This document shows positions 1-12,802 of a DNA stretch of 64,000 nucleotides, in pieces. Made by a program: the position numbers and the translations under genes. How positions within the stretch are numbered: position 1 is the stretch's first letter; each line of letters begins with the position of its first letter. The notes beneath the pieces were generated by a model. That model was given only the letters and a program-made list of their open reading frames with translations, made no database searches and was not told the DNA's origin. The DNA is from Leucocoprinus leucothites (lineage: Eukaryota > Basidiomycota > Agaricomycetes > Agaricales > Agaricaceae). The stretch is from positions 806,001 to 870,000 of the forward strand of contig JAACJO010000006.1 in NCBI GenBank assembly GCA_013368445.1. Direction: 5' to 3'.

Positions 1-2
1 GT

Positions 3-995
3 GGCGACCCGCGAATGTTTGACCGGGGGTCTAAATGGAGTCAGAATATCCACGCCTGCTCGAGCGCCACACGCGCATCTGTTCAGACTATCACCTTCTC
101 CACTAATAACACCAACGACGTTCATAACTTGCGCGTCACACGCGCAACCAGCAACCTTGATGTCCTCTGGGCGACCGAGAAGACGGATCTCGCAATTCGA
201 GAAGTTGATCTTTTGTGGGGTCGAGTAGCCGACAAATACGAAAATGATTCCTCCCTCTGGACTGTCCGAGCCGACGGTTTCTACCTACCTGCAGGTGGAG
301 CTTCAGTTTGGAATGCCTTCCCCGATGGTCAGCCATCCTCCGCCCATGCGCACGTCTGGGGCCAGATCTATGATCCCCTCAGTCTCAGCGGCGAATATGT
401 CACAGACTACAGCGGGAAAGGCGACTACTCTATCAAAACAAAGATGCAGTCCCTCGTCGCTCGAGACCCCACCGTTGGGAATGCTCAGATACGAAACCTC
501 ATTTGGACCGATATGATGGCTAACAACGTCATCGGCACTCAGACGAACAACACTATCTGGGCGGCCGATCACTTGAGGACACTCCAGTACAACTTCAAGT
601 ACGCCATCCCAGGATTTATTCTCCTCCTCATCTGGCTTCCATCCTTTTTGGGAGCCATTTTCCTTCTTGCCACTCGCTCGATGACGTTTGAGCGCATGAG
701 GGCCGTACTAAACCATACCTCTGTGGGTCGAGTTGTCATCGGTACTTCGGCTCTGCGTGTGCAAAGTGCCGGGAGTGTTGGATATATGGGAGTTTCTCAG
801 CCTGGTTATTCCCCGAGCGGATTCTTCACTCCATTCCAGAGTGATAAGGCTTTGGGTCACCATCGGAACAAGAGCGATTGGGCAAACACATCTGGCAAAG
901 TCCAAGTTGCGTTGGATTTGCAAGGCCGTCCAAATAATGCGGGGTCGATTATGGAGGAGGAGGATATCAAGCTGATCGAAACACCCCGTCGTTAA
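3..995 (+). CDS. C-terminal part of a fungal transmembrane protein (5' truncated)
   Basis: The reading frame is already open at the window edge and runs to TAA at 993-995, so the gene very likely begins upstream; the ATG at 15 is probably internal. The visible part has an extracellular-looking N-terminal half, rich in Asn/Ser/Thr with possible N-glycosylation sites (NNT, NDS). One strong hydrophobic segment follows at about residues 195-220 (YAIPGFILLLIWLPSFLGAI), then a basic and Ser/Gly-rich tail of about 100 residues that would be cytoplasmic. This matches the layout of a widespread class of uncharacterised Agaricomycete membrane proteins. I recognise no catalytic motif and assign no function. 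No intron is needed in the visible part. Confidence 0.7.
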   Translation, partial: GDPRMFDRGSKWSQNIHACSSATRASVQTITFSTNNTNDVHNLRVTRATSNLDVLWATEKTDLAIREVDLLWGRVADKYENDSSLWTVRADGFYLPAGGASVWNAFPDGQPSSAHAHVWGQIYDPLSLSGEYVTDYSGKGDYSIKTKMQSLVARDPTVGNAQIRNLIWTDMMANNVIGTQTNNTIWAADHLRTLQYNFKYAIPGFILLLIWLPSFLGAIFLLATRSMTFERMRAVLNHTSVGRVVIGTSALRVQSAGSVGYMGVSQPGYSPSGFFTPFQSDKALGHHRNKSDWANTSGKVQVALDLQGRPNNAGSIMEEEDIKLIETPRR

Positions 996-1603
996 ACTAG
1001 ACCATTTCTTTTCACCTGATACTTCTCGTATCGCTACTTCCACACCCAAAAAGCCTCGCCCCCTCCCAGTGCCAAACGAGCTTGATATGCTTACTCGGTT
1101 GTCTGATCATTACTACACGTTTCTCCGTCGCTCACATTCCTTCATGTGTTTTTATTAATATATCGCTCCCTTATCAAGCTTTTGATGTGCTACTTAGACA
1201 ACCAGAGCGTTGAAAACTTTTTTGATTCCTGATCGATAAGAGATCGTCAGGGAATCATGTATTATTGATCGAGGACTAGTAATCATGATGTTGCTTATCA
1301 AGGGCTACGGGTAGAAACCCAAAAAGTACATAATTTCTCTACATAACATTATTAATAAGTTATTCCAACAAAGGGTCGACGGCAGCCAGCATCTTACGAT
1401 GACAGTCTTGAAACTAGGGGCAGAATCTAGAGCATCGTTACATACATCAAGTTATCAAAAAAGGGTATGGGGATCCCATAGCAATAGCAAGTGTCATGAA
1501 ACAAACTCTATTCGAAACTGATTCACCAACCATTGAGCTGTCCAAGTTCGACATCACCAAGAGCAGACTTCAAGGCTCGCAGGGCTGAAGGGAAGCCAAT
1601 GAG
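996..1603. other. intergenic, convergent 3' ends
   Basis: This AT-rich spacer lies between the membrane-protein gene and the converging bHLH gene. It presumably holds the 3' UTRs and poly(A) signals of both. No coding or RNA gene is seen. Confidence 0.5.
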
Positions 1604-4600
1604 TCAGTCGTTGTCATCTTCTTCATCGGGTTGCTCGCCGACACTTTCCAGGACACCAACACCGGCGCCGACACTAGTGGCGCCAGTCCCCATCCCGCCA
1701 CCACCAATAATTCCACCGCCGCCTCCATCATGTGTTTGCAGCTCGACAGCATCTACATCCCTCTCCAAGTCCAAGTCCAGATCAAAGCCAAAGTCCGCGT
1801 CGACCATCTCGGCGTCATCATCGCTCCGGCCCTCTCCAAGCTTGAGGTCCTTCAGAAGTGCTCTTAAGTTCCCAACTTCATTCCGCAACCGTCCAATCTC
1901 CTCGTCTCTTCTCTCAACACGCGACCTCAACACTCGTATGTACTCGTTTCCGCATATCAGGAGTTGAAGCTTGCTGACACCTTTGTTGGGTCCTTCACTG
2001 CCGGTTTTTGGAGGGCCTCGAGGTGGAAGCGATCCCGGGAGACCGGACGAAGAACGTGGAGGCCAGGCACCTGGGACTCCGGGAATTATACCTGCGCCGG
2101 ATTCGTCCATTTCAGAAGGGAGAGGAATCGGAGGAAGCAAGGTACGGAGGTCGTCGAACGTGTTTTTAAGGGAATCTCGACGTTTCTGTTCAGCAGCTTT
2201 GTGAGAGGTCTTGCGTGGTTGTTGTTGATTTTGTTGTTCTATATGAGATAAGGTGGATGTATTATTGCGGTAGGCACTCGAGTCGGAAGGGCCGGCTAGA
2301 GGTAGAGAGAATGAATTAACATGGGTGCTGTGTACCATTGGAAGCAAAACCTACCAGGTAAGATAGCTTTCAACCCTGAATTTGTGCTCGAGGATCCTCC
2401 TGCAGTAGCCCTCCTCGGTCTGCTCGCCGCAATGGTCGCCATATTACCCGCTTGGTTTCCCCGGCCGTTCCCGGCAGTCTCTTTCTCTTTATCGCCCGGA
2501 GCGCCCGCCTTCGTACTCCGCGCCTTCTCCACGTTCTTGTCCCTATTCGATGAGCTAGACTGATTGCTCACGTCAATTGGCTGTTGATGAGGTATCTGTA
2601 TCGCCTGAGCATAGCCAGGTTGCGCCTTCGTGGATCCCAATGTATTCGTGTTAGCACGACCGAGATTCATGATACTGGCAGGTGTAGCAGGTAGCAGCTG
2701 CTCCCCAGGAATGCTGCCAAAATTCATCTCGTTGAGAGTAGGTCCAAATTTCGGACTGGAGCCAAGACCTGATCCAGAACCCGAACCAGAGCTTGTGGAC
2801 GTAGAATTAGAGTTGGCACCAAAATGTTCGGGAGGAGCAGGTGGCGGCATACTCAAATCCAAATCCACAGGAGATGGTGTATCGAAACCCGCCATAGGCA
2901 TTCCCGTTCCTGATTCGGTCGCGGATGCTGACGGAGTGGCCGGTTTGCTCGACCTGTTACTCGAAGTTCCGAATACATGAGGCGATAATGTCATTGACAT
3001 CGACCCAGCCGGACCTGGCTGCGGGTTGCCGGCATTCGGAATATTGCCCTGAGGATGGTTGGCACTACCAACTCTTGACCGTTGACCGCGCAAGGACGGT
3101 GTGCTATTCACAGATTTGGAAACGCGATCCCGGTATGTTCTTCTCTGGGAGGCCCCTCCAGAGCTGCCGGACGTTCCAGCTGAAGAAGACATAGAGCCCG
3201 GAATCGAGTTGGTGGCGTTGGGTCCATTGATGAACGGTGAGGTTGGAGAGGTCATAGGTGAGTTCGGAGGTTGAGGAAGAAGAGTAAGTTGGTTGGGTTG
3301 GGAATGCTGCTGTGGTTGTGGTTGGTCATACCCTCGCATCGTAGATGGTGAGCTGGAGATGTGCTTTTTCCTTAATGGTTCACTAGTCTCGAAAGTGTTG
3401 GATCTAGTGTCAATGTTCGTGCTGGAGTGCTCTGCTACGTCACTACCAGCTGGCCGTTTCGCTCTGGCGGAAGAAGAAAGGCTATTTCGATGGGAGAAGC
3501 TCGTGGAACGATGGATTCCTGAGTCGGCAGAGGATTGTGGGATCGATTGACGTCGACTGTTAGCGGCTCCAAACCAAGGACTTGCAATTGGAGATAGATT
3601 GAGTTCTCCAGTAGGCATCACGGAAATACTGGAAAGGGTGCTTGAAGGGGGTTGATCGTCACCGTCGAAGGCCGGACTCGTGGGATGAGAGCCCAATGTC
3701 GTCTGGATCTGGAAGGCCATTTGCGGCGGAGCCGTGTTATAGTGTTGTGGCTGATTTTGAGCCCCCGATTGTTGATGAGAGTGTGAGAAAGGATGGTCAT
3801 TTGAATTAGAAGATTGGGGAGATATAGGAGAGTCGAGGAAGGCATTCGTGTTGAGAATCATGGGCGAAACAAATTCCATAGTGCCATCCCGCGGTCGCAG
3901 TTCAGATGAAGGACCTTAAAAAGTCGTATCGTAAGTACAAACTACATTAGGAAAGCTTATCGCTAGACTCGCGCACCTGGAGTGGGTAGGCCTGCAAAAG
4001 AAGGCACGCCACTACCCTGAGAAGTATTCGAACTGCCTTGAGAAGAAGAGCTCGAGGGCATTGAGAGTGCGTTGGAAAGAATGTCTGGACGGTTTGGGGA
4101 CGTGGAAAGGAAAGAATTTTGTCCAGAAATTAGGGCAATCTAGACATTTGTTCATGAGTGAGGTCATGTAGACGAGGAGTTATGCAAAAACGTACTTGTT
4201 GCTGGAATATTTGATTTTGAAGCTGCTGGAGCTGTTGAAGTTGAGCTAACTTGAATTGTTGTTCGAACATGGCCTGTGCGCTATACTGGACGTTTGAAGA
4301 CCCTGCGCCTTGTGAGGCCTGTCCGGCCATACCAACAAGATTTTCTCCAACAGACTGAATTTGCATCATGTTGTTGAGCATACTCATGTTCAGATGGCTC
4401 TGAAGATTCGAAGTAGGCGATAATGGTGTATTGTTATTTTGTGAGCTTGATGTCAGACCGGACGAAGGCTGAAAAGACATAGACATGGGTGTCTGCTGCT
4501 GTAGATGGTCCTGTTGCATGCTGTTGGGCGTCGAAGAAAAGAAGGACGCAAGGATATCCCTCTGCGGGTCGTGGTCGTGGTGGTCAAGGTCAAAGATAAT

Positions 4601-4612
4601 GTGGGTGTCCAT
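1604..4612 (-). CDS. bHLH transcription factor with long loop and Gln-rich N-terminus
   Basis: Four exons join in phase: 4612-4196, 4139-3977, 3914-2355 and 2295-1604, giving about 943 aa. The bHLH domain is near the C-terminus. The basic region HKAAEQKRR has the His-Glu-Arg spacing of class B factors that bind CACGTG E-boxes; helix 1 is DSLKNTFDDLRTLLPP and helix 2 begins KLQLLICGNEYIRVLRSRV, continuing into a short leucine-zipper-like coil. The loop is unusually long, about 55 residues rich in Pro/Gly/Ser. The N-terminal half contains a Gln/Leu-rich stretch and long Ser/Asn/Pro-rich disorder typical of activation domains, plus a conserved-looking ELRPRDGTMEFVSPMI patch. The start was chosen as the first in-frame ATG (MDTHIIFDLD). 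A further 5' exon cannot be excluded. It should act in the nucleus; its target genes are unknown. Confidence 0.85.
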
Positions 4613-6434
4613 CTTGCAGATGTTGATCCCCAAGCTCCTCCTAATATGGACTTTTCTCTCAGCCCGGCTTCGGCCCGTCGTGACAATTCCATTTTCCCGA
4701 CAAGTGGGCTTTTCACAGGATCACTTTGAAAAAGCATCCTCTTCTACGGCTACCGAATGTACGTAGGATCTGAAAAAAACAGTTTTCGCCCTTTTTCATC
4801 TAACCACCTTCAAGCTTCAGCTCGATCGGTTAGTCCTTTGAAATCCAAATTCTTTTTATTCCTGCGTCCCTGGATCACTCTCATTTCGGGTATGAATCCA
4901 CGAACGTTTGTCGGTAACTACGTCTGTCCTACCAACGGTGCCCTCTCATGACTCTGCCAAAAGCCAGAGGAAATCAGAAAAAAATGGGTGCCGACGTTCC
5001 GCTGAGCTGCTTTGCAGTCCATATCTTTTTTTCGTTCCTCCGAAATTCCGAGAAGCGCCCTGAGAGATGATGTCCGTTACTTACCTAGTGTGTTTCTCTT
5101 ACGTCTTTAGTGGGGGGAAACTGTCAGGACCCACTCGAGTGTGAGATGGATTTCCACTCAAACCTTCATTTTCACTATAGTTTTCCCACCTGCTGTCTGC
5201 CAAAAAAAAACAACGCTCAGGCTGCCAAGAATGTTGGACAAGGGGGCCATTGATGGGGAAAAGGTCACACGCTACAATGCAAGCACTGATTATAGGCACC
5301 GTCAGCCCTGATTTCGTTCTCCTTTCTCCATCCTTTCGAGCCAATGCTCGCCTTGTATCGGCTATGTATCTGTTCGCTTGAGATAAGATCTATTCGAGCA
5401 TCGCATCCCACAGAGAAAACTTCTGAGCCTTTCCCTGACTCGGCTCGCAAGTCTTGTGGTCTAAGTTTGATAAACTTGGGAGGCGAAACCACACTTCGCC
5501 ATCCAATGAGCTCGAGGGAGGGAAACCTAATCTCTGTGCTTGATTTTGCAACTCGTATTCCTTGATGAGCGTGAGGGCGGTGGTACACGTATAGACAAGA
5601 TATCAACCCACATACAAAAGAGAGAAGCATGCCCATGGGATGCACGTGTAACTCCCTTAGGGCTTCGATGAGCAATAGTTCGATGTTCGGATGTGGCAAA
5701 CCTCTCGGGTTCCGTCACCGAGGGTCTGGTGATCTCAGCCCCCTTTCTTAAGAATTGCTGGCACACGACCACAAACTTCTGTGGGAAAAGCATGGTACAC
5801 GACTTTTTGTAATATTTGTGGCGGAATGATTGATCATCGCACTCGATGACAGAACCTAGAATATCGTTATTCTCGGAGTCTGTTGAGGACGACAACCGCT
5901 GTGGATGAGATGGATAGGGAACAACGTATGTTGATGGAGTGTCGATTTGTTCACAGTTGATAGGGGTAGCAAGCTATTTTGGACTCATCGTGTCTGCTTG
6001 CGAGCTACAGGCGACAGCTGGCCTGGCCTTTCCTCAAAGAATCAGTCGAGGGCCTGTCATTGCTCCGGGATCTCCGGCCTTAAACATTCCGTCCATTTAT
6101 ATGATGACAGTCTGAGACCGAAGGCGGAATGAATACTCCCGTACGGAAGTCAGGACAGAGGGAAGGCACCGCCGTATTACAACTTGTGATTCAGTGTTTA
6201 TTGCACGACGGGAATCCGAGGTCTTGGCAAGCAAGTTAAATTAGGATTTAACAGACAGCATTAACGGTATCAAGTAACACTAGCGGGCAAAGCATCAAGT
6301 GATAACTCATAGCATAGTGAGAAGTGGGTATCATCCAGGACCTAGAAGACATCAAACTATTAGTAGTTATCGGGGAGCATGAGGGTATTGCCCGACTTAC
6401 CAAGCAACAAGCACAGCAAAAACGGATCGGGTAC
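4613..6434. other. intergenic region between bHLH promoter and MSH6 3' end
   Basis: This should contain the bHLH promoter and 5' leader. Several short open frames exist, but those I checked start from non-ATG codons and show no domain or splice-supported continuation. I see no convincing gene, tRNA or repeat. Confidence 0.4.
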
Positions 6435-9400
6435 TCACGAACTATTCTCAACAGCCTTCTTGTGCTTTAAGAAGCTTCCCACCGTTTCTCTCATCCTCTC
6501 CAGCACTTCTCTACCCTTCGCACCGCCGTCCAACCTCTCGCCACGAGCAAGTTTGACTAGATATACCCAATCAGCTTGCAGGTTCAACGGCATCTTCGAC
6601 GATGCATTTGTTTTCTGCTTCAACGCCAGTCGCTCTTTGAATTGTTTGGCAAACTGTTTGGAGACAACATCTGCTCGCTCAACGACTTCGAAGGGCACAC
6701 CGGCGAGGTTCGCTACGTGCGTTCCAAAGGAGGACTCTGCAACACCCTCAACCAATTTATACAAAAACACCAACTGTGAGAGTTGTAAGGAGATATGCGG
6801 TAATGCGAGGTAAATAAAACATGTACCTCTTTCTTCTCGTCGTCCACAAGTGTCGACATATGCATGCTTCTAATATTGGGGTGATATGCGAAATCGTCCG
6901 TGAGGGAACCATAGTGGGTCGCGAAGAATGTCAGTGGGAGGGTATGTGTGGCCAGCTGATGCAGTACAGCCCCGGCAATAGCCATTCCGTCCTAAACTGA
7001 GCGGTGAATCTGCGGCCTGGCAGAAATAATGCCAGTACTTACATAGGTCGAAGTGCCACGTCCCAGCTCTGCCCAACTCATCAGATGAAGAACAACCGAA
7101 GCTTGAACTACGAACCGTCAAGAATAACAAGGGACCTGGGAGTCGCTTCCCGAAGAATCTTAGAGCTGTTAGGACATTAATGAGTCGCGTACATAGTAAA
7201 TCAAGGTATTTTTATTCACCATTCATCTAGTTCAACTTTGAATGTACTTGCATGAGAGAACATGTTGTCGTACGCCCCCATACGGGTTATGATCGTGTCC
7301 ACCGGGCTCAACCTGAATTGATATCGTGTCAGCTCAATAGCATAGATCCGATAGTGGAATATACCTGGCTTTCGCAGCAGGCACAAACATGCCTAACTGT
7401 GCCATGATCTGTAAAGATCTGAGGTCAACTGGGTCTTCCATCGAATAAAGAATTTAGTCCATACCACACCGATTGCGGTCATTCGCATGAGCTGTAGGAA
7501 ATCAACGTCAAATTTGAGCACTACCACAAAATGAATGCTGCCCCACTGTAGATTTTCCCCTGTTTACATGTCAAAATCAGGTCCAAAGACGGTCATAATC
7601 AAACTAACACTCACGCCATATTCGGACCCGTCAGCAACACTACCTTACCAGTTTTTCCGCCAAGGCCGACGTCGTTCGCGATGAAGCTCTTTAGATTTGT
7701 GTTGAGGCACAAAATGGGGTGCCGTAGCTCTTCAAAATCGATGAAGGCGGAACATTGTCCGTCCGCCACAAACTCGGGTCGACATGATGGCGATCCAATG
7801 AGCGTGGATGATTTTGCTAGCGAAAATAAGCAGTCAAGTTCGGCAAATACTCGAATCGCGCGCAACCAGACACTACGGTCTTGGTCAAATTCCGCAAAGA
7901 CTCGGAACTTGAAGTTTCTTGCGGCCGTCGTCCGATTTTCACGCGCTTCTTTGAGCTGCCGAATAGTGGGTTGTAAAGCAGGAACTATGTAACGACTCTT
8001 GGCCTGGGTCGACAATCAGAACGGGGTTCATGCTTAAAAGATGAGTGAAATTGACTTGCTTTGGTCCCGCTGTTCTTAGTCCAGGTCGACGGGACCTTCT
8101 TACCCGCGCTCGTCTCAACAAGATAGATATCCTATAAGACCGAATCAGTATAAATGAAGGCCAGATATTGATGGGAAGCTACCTTATTGCCGATCGCGCT
8201 ATGCCAGTACGCAAGCTTGCACCTGGTTCCAAATTTGGTCAACTTCGCTATTTTTGGAAGTATCAACCGTCAACTCACCCAGCTTTTTCTTCCAGTTCTC
8301 CAAGCATTCCTTGCAAGTCTTCCTCGATTTTGGCGATTTCAGTGACAATCTGGTCGTATTCCGCATCTTGTCCTTTCTGGGGTAGGAGTTCATCCAAATC
8401 TGGGTGACCCAATAGTCAACCCTTGCGTCATCAGATTCTTGCCAGGCTTACTCTTTTCGCCTGCGTTAGGCTTTTGGAACATGTTCTCAACCTGTTTAAC
8501 ATGAGGGATTAGGTCGGGTGCCCCACGTAGCAGGCCTGGTATCGTTTGAGACTTGAAACCCTGTGATTCGTCTTCCAGTTTGGTCAATCCACGGCTCAAC
8601 TTTCTGAAAGACTTATTTGACATCAGTCTTTAATTCATTGAGAGAAAAACGTGATTAACTCACTGTAAGGACCGTCAAGAAGTCCTTGACCTTGCAGTTC
8701 TTCGCATGGATCCTTGACACGATTCGTTCCAGGTCAGGCAGACCCTTAGCAATTTCGGCAAAATCAGCCTCGAGCGTAGGGTGATCCATGATATCTTGTA
8801 CAGCATCAAGCCTTGCATTTATATCGGAAACGTTTCGAAGAGGCATGCATAACCAGATGCGGAATAGGCGTTTGCCTATTCAACTAATACGTCAGGAAAT
8901 GGCATGTAGAGTCTCAAGATTACACACCAAAAGGAGTTACACAGCGGCTCAGAAGCTTGAGGAGAGATCCATCTTCAGTACCTTCATTATTCAGAAGTAT
9001 CTAAACACGATAATGTAAGCTGTGAGTATTCAGATGATAGAGATGAGAAGATAGCACCTCGAGGTGGGCCAAGCTCTGACCCTCAAGTGTCAACCCTTGG
9101 CCACGCTTCATAGGGTCGTACACGTTGAAGTTCTTCATGCTAACGATGTCTTTATCGATGTTTAGTTGACGCAGGTACCTGGCACCGGGTTAGCCGTTGT
9201 GCATGTGTAGCCGCTATCCCCTCACCAGATCATATTCCCCAAAGCCTCAATAGCTTTGGGATATGGCGCCATCTCTCGAATGGACTCTGGGACAGAATTC
9301 GGTAGACCACTAGCATCGATCATATCTTCATCTTCATCCGAGGGAAATAGTGTCTTCAACTGCTCGAACGTCTGATCGTAGTTGAACCCTTCCACGGTAC

Positions 9401-11809
9401 GGAGACTGGTCCATAGGCAATTAGACGGCAGAATGTTTTTGAGCATACGCGTAGTCGAGACCGACAGAGTTCCCTACGGCACGACTTAGCTTAACGAAAG
9501 GCAAGGCAACCATTCCAGACGTACTTTCGTGAAAAGAAGCTCTTTTGGGCGGATCTGACGCATGAGAGTCTCCAATTTAGTACGACAAATATCATCTTCA
9601 AAAGCGCTTAGATCGAATTGCGATGTCGAAGAATCTAAGACACAGATGCCAAAGTTATTCTTTGTATCTTTTCCATCTTCCGAGGGTTGTTCGGAGATGG
9701 CAACACAGTGGCCAGCTTGTTCGTCAGTTAACAGCTCGGGGTCAACGAGAGTGCCGTTTGTAAACACTTTATTGAGCTCGCTATCAACATCGTCAATACA
9801 GAATGTAAGGATCGGTGACGAGACAACCTACCGCCTGACAATCTTGTCCTTTGCCTTGTCCGCACCAGTCTTGCCCTTGGACTTATTTGCCACAACGCGC
9901 ATTTCTGCACCTAGTGCAGTCTCAGATTGATCGACCCGGCCAACTTTGTAACCTAATGACACATTTACTGAGCAAAATCAGAGCATTTGAGGCTTAGGGA
10001 CAAACCTTTGCCAAGAAATTTCCTACAGATAACCCACACTCAGATCAGTTATGGCAACTAGAGCTCATGAGACTTACGCCGCCCAAAAATTGAAAGACAT
10101 CTCTGGAACACCGACCTGCAAGATATTATGGACGTGACGCTTCATGAGAGGGTGATAGGATTTACCATTGACATTTTGACGCGAGAGGTCAACTTCAAGT
10201 CGAACTCCTGATGTCCGATTCGGGCATCGTCTTCGTAAAGCTGGTCCAAGACTGTTAATGACTCCGCTCATGGTTCTGTTCACGACATACTTCAAAGAAT
10301 TTCCTAGAATCCAAGAGGTGGTTTGATTTCTATCTGAGTGGCATTTGCATGAAACGCACCCTTTTTGGAAGAATAAAATCTGTCATGACGTCATAAAACT
10401 AATTTTGCGGACTTGAAGGGGCCCTACATACCGTATCATAATGATTTTGCTTGATCTAACCTAGTGTGTTGGCACAACTAAGGCAAAGGAAGGACAATCA
10501 AGAACGAACCTCCCAGAACTAACCAATAAACTAACTTCAGAATACAAGAAAATCCAGAATTTACGGACAACTAACCTGTTTTTCGAATGGAGTGAACTCT
10601 TTCCAGGCATAAGCTGGAATGAACAAAGTTCTCGGATCGTAACCCGGCTCTCGAGGTCTCCGTCCATCTTTCTGAGAGTATTTGAGCCGATCGTTTGAGT
10701 CGTTCAGAGTATCTGATGACACATACATCTTTCACATCCTGCAAGAACGAATAAGGGTCCTCAGCGCTCTTTTTCTCATTCTTTTTGCCTTGCTCTCGTC
10801 GTTCCGCAGCTGTCAGGAAGCCAGAGCTTCCTTGAGAAACATCGGCCAACGATTTGGAGGGGTTTTCTGTCCTCCCTTTCCCTTTCGAACTCTTCGCCTT
10901 TGATTTTTTGGGTCTATCATCGTCCGACTCTTCCATCAAATCATCATCGTCAGAGATAATCGACCGACGAGAAGACGTGGACGAGCGGCCGGAGGAGGAT
11001 TTCACCGATTTATTGTCTGCCTCTGAATCGGAATCTGTGTGCACAACAAAATCATCCTCGTCTGAAGAGGCGCGCGTCTTTTTGCCTTTCCCTGAGGGCT
11101 GAGTCTCAGAGTACCGCCAAAAGTATGAACAATTATACTCACCCTTCTTCGCCGGAGATTTTTTGAAGCGACTTAATCTCTGAGAGAAAGCGCTGGAGGT
11201 GTCATCATCATCGTCCTCATCTTCATCTCCACTAGCGGCCAGTGCAAGGCGTTGTCTTTTGCTGCGACCTATAATATGGTCAGAAATGGAGGAAGAGTGG
11301 ATGGCTATCACGCACCTTTCGCAGGGATAGGAGACGAATCGGGCACGTTCTGCTTCGGCTTTGGGGCACTGGCTTCTTCATCAGAGTCGGCAACGATTTT
11401 GCGCTTCTTTTGCGCTTGCTGGAGGCCATGAGTCACCTAATATTTTCGAACACAATGGCACAAATTTGGGACCCACCACACTCCTAACATGCGCTTCTTC
11501 TCCATCAGAAAACATGTCCACATCAATAGGATCACTTGTTGGAGGCGTGCTGGCAGCACGAGAAGATGGGGAACTGGCAGCCACTGACGACGTAAGCATG
11601 CGAGCGTCTACTGGTTTGGTCGCAGGAGTACGAGGCTCATGTGGTGAACTAGACGCGTCTTCAGCAGTAGACATAGCGGATGATTTTCGGCCTGTTTGTT
11701 TCGGCGCCGTCTTAGCCTGAGAACTTGAGTTTCCTGGGCCAGGTTTTGCAAAGAAAGACATTAAGCTTTTCTGCTTCATAGCCTCTTTCCCCTTTTCTTT
11801 GGGCGGCAT
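6435..11809 (-). CDS. MSH6: DNA mismatch repair protein Msh6 (MutS homolog), highly intron-fragmented
   Basis: Msh6 pairs with Msh2 as MutS-alpha, which recognises base-base mismatches and small loops in the nucleus. The N-terminus carries a PCNA-interaction box (QKSLMSFF) followed by Ser/acidic disorder and a basic KKRK patch. The Msh6-type motif DYDPRTL-like (GYDPRTLFIP) leads into FTPFEKQ, FWE, IKQNHYDT, ILFFQK and GKFFE, the last holding the Phe-X-Glu mismatch-contact motif. The connector (VGVPEMSFNFWAA, YKVGRVDQ), core (NVSDINARLDAV) and ATPase (LLTGPNMA/GKST Walker A, FATHYGSL) follow in order. The C-terminal helix-turn-helix region ends ...FLKHKKAVENSS. The gene is cut into over 20 exons, several of 9-25 nt. 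The ATG at 11807-11809 starts MPPKEKGKEA. An ACGCGT box lies about 45 bp upstream. I joined only part of the exons base by base. Confidence 0.93.
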
Positions 11810-11852
11810 TATCGCGACACGAGAAGTGGATGGTCAAAGAGACAGGAGGAAG

Positions 11853-11858
11853 ACGCGT
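11853..11858. promoter_or_regulatory. MCB-like box (ACGCGT) upstream of MSH6
   Basis: The palindrome ACGCGT lies 44 bp upstream of the MSH6 start codon. In yeasts this MluI cell-cycle box is bound by MBF-type factors at G1/S, and DNA repair genes are common targets. Function here is inferred from position only. Confidence 0.4.
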
Positions 11859-12802
11859 TGGGTCGTGTTTGGTACAAATTATAACACGTGACACTACTAT
11901 TACTTAAAGTCAACTGAAATTCCAGGTTCTGCGAACCTGCCAGAAGACATCATGTTTCGCTATTGAATATTGAGGAAGCACCAAGCCATTCGACTGATTT
12001 GCCCATCAGCACAAGGAGCGAGCTCTCTGACTTGAGGTATAGTTGATGCCATCAACAACTTTCTCGTCCAAGCACTAAAATAAGATCTGAAATTGTTGGT
12101 ACGGCTATCAATATTACTCCATACATTTCCTAACCACCTGAGCATCTTTCTACCAACAGAATAATATCCTGTCTTGAAACACCTGCACAGTATATCCTTT
12201 ATCGCTGTTGCATCTATGCCTGGGTGCTATCGGACATTCAATGACAGCGACCACATACTAGGTTACCTTCTTCACCCGTATCATGGTAAACTTATGCCCA
12301 GCCCGCGGACCAGAACTTTGTCCTAGAAGAACCCTGGAGATCGCAGGACTCTGAAAAGACGCCCTGCGGTTTTGTGAGACGTGGACTGCTTCTATGACTT
12401 CCTTCTCGAACCAATGTTCAACTCTAGCACTAAACATTCTCAGAGACCTGCGGCGCAGACTCGACCGGCCCATATTCACGCTGCGCTAAGCACAAAGCAA
12501 TGAGGATGCAGCCTCCTCTAAACTGCACGCCACTGCATGTTTGTGACAGTGGCGGGACCGGAAGTTGAACTTCGAACAATGGGCATTGCCAAGACCTCGC
12601 CTTCAGGCGGCACCAAGGGAAATGAATATTACCGCCCAGGCGTCTGGGAGACAGCCAGTGTTTTTCGCAGTAGAATCCAATGTATCGGTAAATATGGACC
12701 GGTTGTTGAATGTGAGTAGAGCTGCATGGATGACATACACCGATGTAAAACTAAATACATATGTAGGTAATACACACTCTCGATAATGCAATCGCTACAG
12801 TG
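11859..12802. other. intergenic, MSH6 5' side to NACHT gene 3' end
   Basis: This contains the MSH6 promoter on its left side. Short open frames occur on both strands near 12.26-12.79 kb but none resembles a known family. No gene is called. Confidence 0.4.

Noticed and set aside
5527..5895. Open frame of 122 codons, minus strand
   Set aside because: It begins at a TTG, has no recognisable domain, and no splice-compatible partner exon was found.
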